DNA of 64,000 nucleotides from the NCBI GenBank assembly GCA_965215825.1, contig CBDCEM010000002.1, positions 868,001 to 932,000 on the forward strand, given 5' to 3'. Below the pieces are notes generated by a model, which saw only the letters and a program-made list of their open reading frames with translations, searched no databases and was not told the DNA's origin. Source of the DNA: JAWPMT01 sp965215825. Its GTDB lineage: Bacteria; Bacteroidota; Bacteroidia; Cytophagales; Cyclobacteriaceae. A program made the translations under genes and the position numbers. Shown here piece after piece: positions 55,704 through 63,052 of this stretch. Numbering within the stretch: the stretch's first letter is position 1; the number at the start of each line of letters is the position of its first letter.

Positions 55704-55795
55704 GTCATCTTGTTCCGTCTGTCATCTTGAGCCTATCCTTTTTCCGTCATTTTGAGCCTGTCCTTTTTCTGTCATCTTGATTTTGTCATAGAAAT
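55704..55795. repeat. 25-base tandem repeat array (GTCATCTTGAGCCT... units)
   Basis: Units of the form GTCATYTTGAGCCTRTCCTT begin at 55721 and 55746, and a third shorter one starting GTCATCTTGATTTT begins at 55771, giving a period of exactly 25. A 17-base partial unit starts at 55704 (GTCATCTTGTTCCG). There is little self-complementarity within one unit. Confidence 0.8.
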
Positions 55796-55863
55796 CAGCA
55801 TGACATTATTTTTTGGGGATTTCAAAAACGCAATTCTGAGCTTTTAAGCGACATTTGTTACCC

Positions 55864-56274
55864 ATGGAGCCTCTGTTAAAATTCAACGGCAAAGACCTGG
55901 AAGACATGACCATGAGCGAATGGTTGGAAAGCAAACCCGAAGTACTCCGACCCATCGCAACACAATGGTTCAAGGCAATTAAAACCTGTGGCCCCGATGT
56001 GCAGGACATCTTCCATGATGGCCACCCGATCGGATGCGTAGAAGACACACCTTTCGCGTATGTCAACGCCTTTAAGCATCATGTCAACCTGGGGTTTTTC
56101 CAGGGAGCAGACCTGCCAGATGAAACAGGATTACTGGAAGGCACGGGAAAAAGAATGCGCCACATCAAACTGAGACCCGGAGAAACCCAAGACGAAGCAG
56201 CCATTCTGCAATTGATAGAAGTTGCCTATGCGGACATCAAAGAAAGACTGATCCTCGAAGGCCGGGAGCGGTAA
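55864..56274 (+). CDS. DUF1801-like protein
   Basis: This 136-residue soluble protein (ATG at 55864; a TTG at 55855 is less likely) shares the pattern of the neighbouring DUF1801 gene: DVQDIFHDGHPIGCVEDTPFAY, HHVNLGFFQGADL, TGKRMRHIKL. The N-terminal part is different (LEDMTMSEWLESKPE). It is probably a distant paralogue. Function unknown. Confidence 0.75.
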   Translation: MEPLLKFNGKDLEDMTMSEWLESKPEVLRPIATQWFKAIKTCGPDVQDIFHDGHPIGCVEDTPFAYVNAFKHHVNLGFFQGADLPDETGLLEGTGKRMRHIKLRPGETQDEAAILQLIEVAYADIKERLILEGRER

Positions 56275-56312
56275 TCATGTCATAGGCATGAACTCCATGA
56301 CGATAAGTTAAC

Positions 56313-56357
56313 CGTCATCCCGGCTGGAACGGAGTGGCTTGTGAAACCGGAATGACG
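56313..56357. repeat. Palindromic intergenic repeat CGTCATcCCGG ... CCGGaATGACG
   Basis: The arms at 56313-56323 and 56347-56357 are inverses apart from one central mismatch. It lies between a DUF1801-like gene and a convergent hydrolase gene. The GTCATCCCGG wording is typical of dispersed REP-like sequences in bacteria. Confidence 0.65.
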
Positions 56358-56383
56358 TGCAAAAAACTTGATTCAACAATCAA

Positions 56384-57685
56384 TCACCTGGCCATCTCCT
56401 GAGCCCACCCAATGATGATTTCTGGCACCTTGGGATCCCACTTCCCGGGTTTGCCTAGAAAAGAATATTCCGGTTTTTCATGTATGGTATTCCAATGGTC
56501 CAGGCCTGGATAAATCAGCAATTCATGATCTTCGTGACCGTTTCTGTCAAGCACATCCATGATCATCCGGTTGTCAAACTCCGACATAATCCAGTCATTC
56601 GATCCGTACAAAACCCGAACGGGTACTTTTACGCTTTCCCAGGCTCCGGCTAAATCGAACTGTTGTAACTGTTGGTAGTAAGCAACCGGACGCCCGTACA
56701 TGTGCCTTGGGCTGTGGTAATTGTAATCCACAAGTGCCGGGCTTTCCTTGATGACCTCTTCGTATGTTTTTCCTTTAATGAGCATGCCGTAATACAGCGG
56801 AATAAATGCCTGATTCATCTTTTTCACGATCTCAGATTCCGTATCACCACTCATCCGTCGGATTCTTCGTTCGATTTCCAGCATGTGCTCAAACCAGGAC
56901 TTGAAGAAAGTGCCATCAGAAATGACCCCAGCCAGCCCAAACTCATTGGCCAGAAGTGGCGCTAGCGCACTACCCATGCTGGCCCCATAGACAATGATCT
57001 TTGTGGTGTCCACATAAGCTTTGGCTTTGAGTGAGCGAATGGCGGCCCGATATCCCCCAAGCTCTGTTACAAAATCCGTTTCTGAACAATCGCCTTCACT
57101 GTCACCTACGCCAGGCTTATCAACTCGCATGACGACCATACCTGAATTTTCGACAAGCGTATTGATCTGATTGACCCAGTTGTTGCTGCGGCCAGGGTAT
57201 TTTTCGATCGTGCTGCAGCTCAGCCCCTGAATCAGAACAATCGCGGGCAGTTTCCCCGAGGTGTTTTTGGGCTTTGTAATGATGGTGCGCTGCTTCACAC
57301 CAAAATCGCTGATGACCGATTCGTAATACGTGTCCAATTGTTCATGGTGCTCTTTTTCCAGGGCATTTAACTCAACCTCAAGGGTTTTTACCACATCATT
57401 TCTTCGGAAGAGAATCTGGGTTTTCTGATCAGCTCGTATGCCGTAGGTAATCGCGTCCCAATCTTCTGGTGTAGCGATGCTTCTGTCATTGACCTTCAGG
57501 AAAATGTCTCCGGCTTGAGTACCCATTTGCGCCAGTGGGCTGCCCGGGGTTATTTCTTTTACCACAACACCTGGAGCATGATCTATTCGTGTAAACTTCG
57601 CTTGCCAATTGGCTCTTCGTGCAAGTTCCTGACTCATCGCCGATTGAAGGGCGAAAAGAATGGCGATAAATAGTAGTTTTTTCAT
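56384..57685 (-). CDS. Secreted PDZ-domain alpha/beta hydrolase
   Basis: This 433-residue protein has a signal peptide (ends QSAMSQ). A PDZ domain lies at about 37-105 (GVVVKEITPGSPLAQMGTQAGD) and then a hydrolase domain has VLIQGLSCSTI, RVDKPGVGDSEG, the nucleophile GASMGS (Ser236), an acid in VLYGSNDWI and His in YPGLDHWN. The PDZ-hydrolase fusion suggests peptide binding near the active site. Substrate unknown; periplasmic. Confidence 0.88.
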   Translation of the reverse strand: MKKLLFIAILFALQSAMSQELARRANWQAKFTRIDHAPGVVVKEITPGSPLAQMGTQAGDIFLKVNDRSIATPEDWDAITYGIRADQKTQILFRRNDVVKTLEVELNALEKEHHEQLDTYYESVISDFGVKQRTIITKPKNTSGKLPAIVLIQGLSCSTIEKYPGRSNNWVNQINTLVENSGMVVMRVDKPGVGDSEGDCSETDFVTELGGYRAAIRSLKAKAYVDTTKIIVYGASMGSALAPLLANEFGLAGVISDGTFFKSWFEHMLEIERRIRRMSGDTESEIVKKMNQAFIPLYYGMLIKGKTYEEVIKESPALVDYNYHSPRHMYGRPVAYYQQLQQFDLAGAWESVKVPVRVLYGSNDWIMSEFDNRMIMDVLDRNGHEDHELLIYPGLDHWNTIHEKPEYSFLGKPGKWDPKVPEIIIGWAQEMAR

Positions 57686-57752
57686 TCGTCAGTTTTTAAG
57701 AGTTTTGATCTTCTAAGCCGGTGAAATAAGCGGATATACGGCATCCAAATCG

Positions 57753-58547
57753 GTGATTTACGCGTATGGACTTGCTTTTTATGTGAGTGCAGCGATATTT
57801 ATGACATCTATGAAGAAGATAATTTCCAGAGATCTGTACTTGTACCATTCCAGAATAGCGACCCATGTGGTCTTTTGGGTGCTGTACTATGTCTTCTTCA
57901 GTTTGCTTTGGTCGCGTGATGGCAACCTGTTTGCTTCTTTTGAATTAGAGTTTGTGTTGATGCCCGTCAGAATTGCCGCATCCTACCTGTCCCTTTACTT
58001 CCTGATCCCAAAGTTTTTGGCCAAAGAAAGGGTGCTACAATTCATCGGCGGATATCTGATCCTTGTGATGCTGGGAGGGTTTATCCAGCGCATTCTCACA
58101 TACTACTTTCATGAGCTGTTTTTTTCCACGGCCTATCCGATGCTCAGTGTGGCGCTGGTAGTGAGGTCAATCGTATTGATCAACTCAACGGTCATGTTGC
58201 TTTCTGCCCTGAAAGTTTACAAGCTCTGGATGGATGAAAAGAGAAATGCGGAACACACATCTGAGGAACCACTGGAGATCCGAAGTGAAAAGCGGTTTTA
58301 CAAAGTACTACCGTCTAACATTTTGTACCTGGAAGGGCTGGGGAACTACATCACCATTTATCTCAAGAACGGAAAGTCCCTGATCTCCTACCTCACACTG
58401 AAAGAAGCAGCGTCCATGCTCAACACAGATTTCAAGCGCATCCACAAGTCATTTGTGATCAACACCCGCGAAATAGATTCCTATAACAATGAGAACGTAG
58501 AAATCCAAGGCCGGATCATTCCGATTGGCAAGTCATATGAGTTGTGA
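57753..58547 (+). CDS. Membrane-anchored LytTR transcription factor
   Basis: A GTG start at 57753 gives 264 residues; ATGs at 57801 and 57810 (MKKIISRDLYLYHSR) are equally plausible. There are about four hydrophobic segments, then a LytTR domain (about 175-262: NILYLEGLGNYITIYLKNGK, FKRIHKSFVINTREIDSY, IIPIGKSY). There is no receiver, so it is probably controlled through its membrane part. A decayed copy of the end of this gene is found about 850 bases downstream. Confidence 0.88.
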   Translation: MIYAYGLAFYVSAAIFMTSMKKIISRDLYLYHSRIATHVVFWVLYYVFFSLLWSRDGNLFASFELEFVLMPVRIAASYLSLYFLIPKFLAKERVLQFIGGYLILVMLGGFIQRILTYYFHELFFSTAYPMLSVALVVRSIVLINSTVMLLSALKVYKLWMDEKRNAEHTSEEPLEIRSEKRFYKVLPSNILYLEGLGNYITIYLKNGKSLISYLTLKEAASMLNTDFKRIHKSFVINTREIDSYNNENVEIQGRIIPIGKSYEL

Positions 58548-58615
58548 TAAATTTAGTTAGGATTCTATTTTAAATTACTCAATATGCCTCCTCACTGGGG
58601 CTTAGATAAATACGA

Positions 58616-59125
58616 ATGAAAGAAGAGATAGCCGAACATGTACGCCTGGACACCATGGTGCAATTGGCGCTGAAGTCTGTATCGGATAGAAAAGATAATT
58701 TTCGGGATATAATCCTCGACGTATCGTATGCTGATCTTTCGACCATTAAGTGCTTTAAAAGTGAGGTACTTGAAGCCCTGATCAATATTTTTCAGAACTG
58801 CAATGATTTTTTAGGGACTGATGAGGGAGAAATTTTTGTAAGAACTTATCCTGCATTCCATGATGGGAATTCGGACAGTCAATCAATTGTATTAGAAGTC
58901 ATTGATAATGGCCCTGGTATAGAAGAAAAACTGATGAATTCAGTTTTTGAGCTTGGCGTATCTACAAAAACCGGATCGGGTTATGGGTTTGGATTGCACA
59001 TCGCTAAACGTTTGGTAGAAAGCAACGGAGGAAAAATACGCATCGAATCTCCGGCATCTTTGAAACGATTTTCCAAAAGGATTGGACCAGGGACCCGCGT
59101 AGAAATTTCATTTCCCCTGATGTGA
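58616..59125 (+). CDS. Isolated histidine-kinase ATPase domain (possibly truncated kinase)
   Basis: This 169-residue protein consists only of an HATPase_c domain: N box EALINIFQNCNDF, G1 VIDNGPGIEE, F box VFELGVSTK, G2 GSGYGFGLHIAKRLVES. No dimerisation/phospho-acceptor His domain or sensor comes before it, and the upstream bases are closed by stops. It may be the surviving 3' end of a kinase gene or a free-standing ATPase partner. Its placement between a LytTR gene and a LytTR remnant supports a rearranged locus. Confidence 0.7.
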   Translation: MKEEIAEHVRLDTMVQLALKSVSDRKDNFRDIILDVSYADLSTIKCFKSEVLEALINIFQNCNDFLGTDEGEIFVRTYPAFHDGNSDSQSIVLEVIDNGPGIEEKLMNSVFELGVSTKTGSGYGFGLHIAKRLVESNGGKIRIESPASLKRFSKRIGPGTRVEISFPLM

Positions 59126-59306
59126 TTTGTAGATTTTGTATTTAGGGAAAGCGTGATTAGGGCATTAAAAGGATCCTTTTGTACGACACAGGGACAGAAT
59201 TACAAATAGTACTAAGTCCACTGTGTCTTTGGAAGAGCTTAGATTTTGATTCAAAATAAAATAGTCGATAAAGGTGATACTTTTCTGAATTTTTGTCAGA
59301 GAAGGG

Positions 59307-59372
59307 GATCAACACGCGGGAAGTAGAATCCTATAACAATGAGAATGTGAAACCCATGGCCGGATCATTCCT
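59307..59372 (+). pseudogene. Decayed remnant of a LytTR regulator 3' end
   Basis: This stretch aligns with 58457-58522, the end of the LytTR gene upstream, at roughly 85% identity including a shared perfect run CCTATAACAATGAGAA. The frame is broken by stops and a one-base gap. It is the only recognisable content of the 59126-59471 gap, apart from the perfect palindrome AAAAGGATCCTTTT at about 59167-59180. Confidence 0.75.
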
Positions 59373-59471
59373 GGTCTATAGTAATTCTTTGAAAAGTATC
59401 TGTCCGTCATTTGTGATTATTGAAACAAACCTTTAACTTTTGAATCCTAACCACATACCATAAAATGAACA

Positions 59472-60035
59472 ATGGAAACTGATCCTACAGAAGGGGGTTG
59501 CTTGAAACCCGGCGTTAAGAAGCTATGGAAATTCGTTCATAATGAAGATTTTGTCTATGAAACGGAGGTTCTGAAAGGCAGGCATTTCAACGGTAAATGG
59601 TTATCAATTAATGATGGCACGATCACCATTAGAGGGTCCCAGGACAAGAACAGAGGTTATGCCTGGGACGGATGTACTCCAAAATTTAATTTCCTACAGA
59701 TCACCTGGGGGCTTTTTGATGGACAGCTCCATGTCCACGAGATAAAGTCGACTAATACCGTAGCGTACAAACCTCGAACCTATTTCGCATCAATGGTACA
59801 CGATGCAATTTATCAATACAAAAGGTGCGTTCCGCTCACAAAAGCCGAGGCGGACAAAATATTCTATCATCAATTGAAAGAGGCGAAGTGGATCTGGCTG
59901 AAGTATATTGGCTTGGAGTGGTGCTTTTTGGCTGGGTTTTCCGAGGCTGGAAACATCGTAAAAAGGATTTCCAGTGAATGGCACCACCGAAACAAACAGT
60001 ATAATCTATCATTTTCAAGAAAGTGGGAACCGTAG
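59472..60035 (+). CDS. DUF1353-like protein of unknown function
   Basis: This 187-residue soluble protein has GYAWDGCTPKF followed by FASMVHDAIYQYKR, the order (S/DGCSP ... HDAxYQ) seen in DUF1353-type proteins, sometimes phage-associated. No signal peptide. No phage genes are near. It is followed by about 310 bases without a gene. Confidence 0.6.
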   Translation: METDPTEGGCLKPGVKKLWKFVHNEDFVYETEVLKGRHFNGKWLSINDGTITIRGSQDKNRGYAWDGCTPKFNFLQITWGLFDGQLHVHEIKSTNTVAYKPRTYFASMVHDAIYQYKRCVPLTKAEADKIFYHQLKEAKWIWLKYIGLEWCFLAGFSEAGNIVKRISSEWHHRNKQYNLSFSRKWEP

Positions 60036-60141
60036 GCGGTTCGCCGATGCGATGGTTGGCCGCAACCATCGAACCCAGTTTTCAATTTCCCCTAGTTACA
60101 TTTCTTTCAAGCGATTTACGATTAAATCAAAGAGGCGCATT

Positions 60142-60210
60142 CCGAACAAATTTTCTCTCTCATATTATGAGACTTGAAATATCCGATTAAAGTTACGTCC
60201 CCGTCCGGGA
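60142..60210 (+). repeat. Left copy of imperfect direct repeat bracketing the Crp/membrane-gene pair
   Basis: The core AATATCCGATTAAA and CGTCCCCG with GGGA at 60178-60210 matches 61778-61810 at 28 of 33 positions; the match weakens upstream through ACAAATTTT and GACTT. It lies in the 60036-60349 gap, where nothing else was seen. Confidence 0.65.
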
Positions 60211-60349
60211 TTTGGCGCAACCGGTTTTTAGGTGTAGGTGCCGCGGCATCAGGTTTAACTCCCTCAAATCAAGTGATCCCTACGAACGAAGCTAAACATC
60301 AATAACAGTCAGGCATTCCCCTCAATATCGATATTTTAGCGTATCATAA

Positions 60350-60943
60350 ATGGTGAACAATTCTATGGATGTCGGTCCACTTCTTCAGTATATCGCTAAC
60401 TATATAGAGCTGTCCTCTGTGGATGAACACAAATTGCTGGATCGCCTCAGGGGCAGAAATTATCTGAAAGGTCAATTCCTCGTGCAACAGGGGGACATTT
60501 GCCCGCATCTAAGCTTTGTTCTCAGTGGAAGTTTGCGCACATTTCATGTGGACCGTGAGGGACATGAGCATACCATTCGGTTTGCACTGGAAAACTGGTG
60601 GGTCGCAGATATGGCGAGTTTTGCGATGCAGAGCCCGTCGGATACAAATGTTCAGTTTCTGGAACCTAGCTCAGTCCTTCAGATTTCGCGAGAAGCCATG
60701 ACGCTACTATTTGAGGAAGTTCCGACGGTTGAAAGACTCTTTCGGATAATCTATCAAAATGCCTTTATTCAGGCTGAAAAGCGAATCACGAACAATCTCA
60801 GCCTTACGGCAACAGAACGCTACCAGGCCTTCCAGCAACAATATCCACAGATAGAACAACGAGTACCTCAATACATGATAGCTTCCTATCTGGGTATAAC
60901 CAGACAATACCTTAGTGAAATCCGTCAACAGCTTGCTCGTTGA
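60350..60943 (+). CDS. Crp/Fnr-family transcriptional regulator
   Basis: This 197-residue protein has an N-terminal cyclic-nucleotide-binding-like beta-roll (YLKGQFLVQQGDICPHLSFVLSGSLRTFH) and a C-terminal helix-turn-helix (QYMIASYLGITRQYLSEIRQQ). No Cys cluster, so not an oxygen-sensing FNR by sequence. It is read toward the membrane protein gene 100 bases downstream and may regulate it. Starts at 60350 or 60365. Confidence 0.92.
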   Translation: MVNNSMDVGPLLQYIANYIELSSVDEHKLLDRLRGRNYLKGQFLVQQGDICPHLSFVLSGSLRTFHVDREGHEHTIRFALENWWVADMASFAMQSPSDTNVQFLEPSSVLQISREAMTLLFEEVPTVERLFRIIYQNAFIQAEKRITNNLSLTATERYQAFQQQYPQIEQRVPQYMIASYLGITRQYLSEIRQQLAR

Positions 60944-60992
60944 CCTTAGAAGTTCAACTAGTTGACATTGATTTCTTCAGACAGCTGATTTT

Positions 60993-61019
60993 TTGACTGT
61001 ATCCGACGCTTGATCTTTG
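60993..61019 (+). promoter_or_regulatory. Candidate Bacteroidota-type promoter before the membrane protein gene
   Basis: TTG at 60993-60995 and GATCTTTG at 61012-61019 resemble the TTG / TAnnTTTG element of this phylum with a 16-base spacer, slightly short, and one mismatch. It is 27 bases before the ATG at 61047. Confidence 0.3.
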
Positions 61020-61046
61020 TGGCATTCTAAATAATCATTTTCAAGA

Positions 61047-61559
61047 ATGTCTTTCAATTCATTATTTGACTTTACCCGATCAGAAACTGCAACAAAAACT
61101 GTGATTTGGTCGGGGTTGATAGCGGGAGTACTTGACTCAATGGCCGGAGTGATCGTATACTACATATACTTTGGACTGAATCCCCTACAGGTTCTGCAAT
61201 TTATTGCCAGTGGCATATATGGTCCAGAGGCCATCAATGGCGGGCCTACAATGGTTGTCGCTGGTCTCTTTTTACATTTCTTCATCGCGTATGTATGTGC
61301 TGTCATCTATTTTGCTGCATACAGTAAAATACGGGTATTGTATCGATATAAAAACGCAATGGGGTTAGTTTTTGGATTGGGGATCTGGATGGTGATGAAC
61401 CTTCTGGTTTTGCCGGCTTCCAATATACCTAAGAGTCCTGTGGACATTGGGCTGGTGGTGATCGGCATAGTCTGGCATATGGTATTGGTTGGGTGGCCGA
61501 TCGCGGCGATCACGAGCAAGTATTTCTCTGCTGGAAAGTATCGCGTTCAGGGAGACTGA
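61047..61559 (+). CDS. Four-TM inner membrane protein of unknown function
   Basis: This 170-residue protein has four hydrophobic segments (VIWSGLIAGVLDSMAGVIVYYI, VVAGLFLHFFIAYVCAVIYFA, AMGLVFGLGIWMVMNLLVLP, VVIGIVWHMVLVGWPIAAI) with histidines in two of them. It weakly resembles YagU/DUF1440-type proteins. It is probably regulated by the adjacent Crp-type gene. Confidence 0.7.
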   Translation: MSFNSLFDFTRSETATKTVIWSGLIAGVLDSMAGVIVYYIYFGLNPLQVLQFIASGIYGPEAINGGPTMVVAGLFLHFFIAYVCAVIYFAAYSKIRVLYRYKNAMGLVFGLGIWMVMNLLVLPASNIPKSPVDIGLVVIGIVWHMVLVGWPIAAITSKYFSAGKYRVQGD

Positions 61560-61741
61560 ACAAGTGTCTGTGATTAAATTGTATTACATTAAGTGGAAAA
61601 GGGAGTTCGAACGACGAGCTCCATTTTTTTTATTTGAAGTTGAGCACGAGAATTCACTCATCTCCTGTAAGGTATTATCTTTATTACCAAGGCCAGGCCA
61701 GCAACGATGACAGGAATCAACCAGTTGTATCCCTCGAATAT

Positions 61742-61810
61742 TCGAAACAAATTTTCCTACACTTTTCACTAAGACTTAATATCCGATTAAATCTTCGTCC
61801 CCGTTAGGGA
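61742..61810 (+). repeat. Right copy of imperfect direct repeat
   Basis: It matches 60142-60210, best over 61778-61810. The two copies are exactly 1600 bases apart and bracket the Crp-type and membrane-protein genes. Confidence 0.65.
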
Positions 61811-62144
61811 AGGCTAATCAATTTATCTATCCTTCATTACTCGCTTTCGGGTGAATCCAGTTCGGAAATCAATTCCTGAATAGGATGTACGCTTATCTCG
61901 AAATCCCTACTTTGATGCTCCATTGATTTTTTTGGTCGGATTCTGAAGCAACTACTTTTGTAGAGGCCTCCTGGTCCAGACGGATACCATTCTTCTACTA
62001 AAGGCATGGAGGGTAGTCAGCTGCTTTAAATGACTTATGAGGACTTGCTAACGGGCTGAAATACCGAGAATTAGCCAACAAATGAATTAGAATAATCTTA
62101 CAGTCGAGGGCTTAGAGAAGGCATGATTAATAGCCATGATGAAG

Positions 62145-62272
62145 AAGCTCTTTAGTGAACACTTTTAATTCCTCACCAGAGAATTGTAATAGATGGGTCT
62201 TATAGACCCAAAAAGATTAAAACCCCATATATGCGCATTAAAGGGGTTTTGACTTTAAAAGTGTAAAAGCTT
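62145..62272. other. Four-stem nested inverted-repeat structure (cloverleaf-like)
   Basis: The outer arms ACACTTTTAA (62159-62168) and TTAAAAGTGT (62255-62264) pair perfectly, and AAGCT/AGCTT continue outside them. Inside are three hairpins: AATTcCTC/GAGAATT (62167-62185), TGGGTC/GACCCA (62194-62210) and AAAACCCC/GGGGTTTT (62219-62250). It lies between convergent genes. It could be a structured RNA, a transcription stop for both sides, or a small mobile palindromic element. Confidence 0.6.
62219..62250. terminator. Bidirectional intrinsic terminator
   Basis: AAAACCCC at 62219-62226 pairs perfectly with GGGGTTTT at 62243-62250, giving a T tail on either strand. It lies 53 bases after the stop of the minus-strand response regulator. 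Confidence 0.7.
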
Positions 62273-62302
62273 TAGCGATCGCCTTGTTTGCGAGTTATTG
62301 GA

Positions 62303-63052
62303 TCATTCTTCTAACCATGCTTTAAACTCGGACACTTTCAACCGACTAACCACCGGGGGTTCTTCGACTTTTACTGAAAGCTCTAATACGATTTTTCGCT
62401 GAAAGTAAGGTTCGAATGAAAGGACAGTTTTTCTGTGGACAAGCATTTGTCTGTTAATTCTAAAGAATTGGGAGGGATCGCAAACAGAATCAATATATTC
62501 CAGCTTCTTGAATACCGGGTATTTTGCTCCATCAAACGTATAGAGATAAACCGTTTCATGCGCTACCTGAAACAGCGCAATATCCTCGACCCTTTTGATA
62601 GCTGTCTTTTCTCTGTATTGAGTAAGAAAGCTTTGCTGGTAGTTTTGCTCTTTTGGTTGAAAATGAAGTGGGGATGCATTCCTGATTTTTAGGTTGCTCA
62701 TTAGCTTTTGGTATTTCTGAAGCGCCTCCCGAATTTCTGCTTCTTTGAATGGTTTTAGTATGTAATCAATCCCATTGTTCTTGATGGCTTGCAGCGTGTA
62801 TTCGTCATAGGCAGTACAAAATACGACGGGCACGATTACATCAATGTGTTTGAATATCTCAAAACTAGGACCATCAGCCAACTGAATGTCGAAAAAGAGT
62901 AAGTCCAGATTTTGTTGGTACTTATTTAGGTACAGTATTGCGTCAACGATGGACTCCAGTTTTTTCAAAACGATGAAATCACCTTCCTGCTCGATCATTT
63001 CCTGAAGGAGGGCTGCAGTATGTGCTTCATCTTCTACAATCAACACATTCAT
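62303..63052 (-). CDS. LytTR response regulator
   Basis: This 249-residue protein has a receiver domain (VEDEAHTAALL, phospho-acceptor Asp in LLFFDIQLADG, FCTAYDEYTL, ILKPF) and a C-terminal LytTR domain (DIALFQVAHETVYLYTFDG, FFRINRQMLVHRKTV, VVSRLKVSEFKAWL). It starts directly after the kinase stop (TAGATG) and forms a two-component pair with it. Confidence 0.93.
   Translation of the reverse strand: MNVLIVEDEAHTAALLQEMIEQEGDFIVLKKLESIVDAILYLNKYQQNLDLLFFDIQLADGPSFEIFKHIDVIVPVVFCTAYDEYTLQAIKNNGIDYILKPFKEAEIREALQKYQKLMSNLKIRNASPLHFQPKEQNYQQSFLTQYREKTAIKRVEDIALFQVAHETVYLYTFDGAKYPVFKKLEYIDSVCDPSQFFRINRQMLVHRKTVLSFEPYFQRKIVLELSVKVEEPPVVSRLKVSEFKAWLEE

Larger units (their letters stand above)
61560..62302. 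other. 743-base intergenic region with repeats and no clear gene
   Basis: It holds the right direct-repeat copy and a compact four-stem structure at its right end. A minus-strand TTG-started 30-codon frame at 61658-61750 would encode a hydrophobic peptide (YNWLIPVIVAGLALVIKII), but there is no support beyond its composition. The rest is AT-rich. Confidence 0.5.

Noticed and set aside
55704..55795. CRISPR array
   Set aside because: Units are directly adjacent with a 25-base period, no spacers, and no cas genes in the window.
59472..60035. Prophage remnant
   Set aside because: A single DUF1353-like gene without integrase, capsid or lysis genes is not enough.
62145..62272. tRNA gene
   Set aside because: Although cloverleaf-like, it lacks the conserved TTC-arm and D-arm bases and stem sizes of a tRNA.
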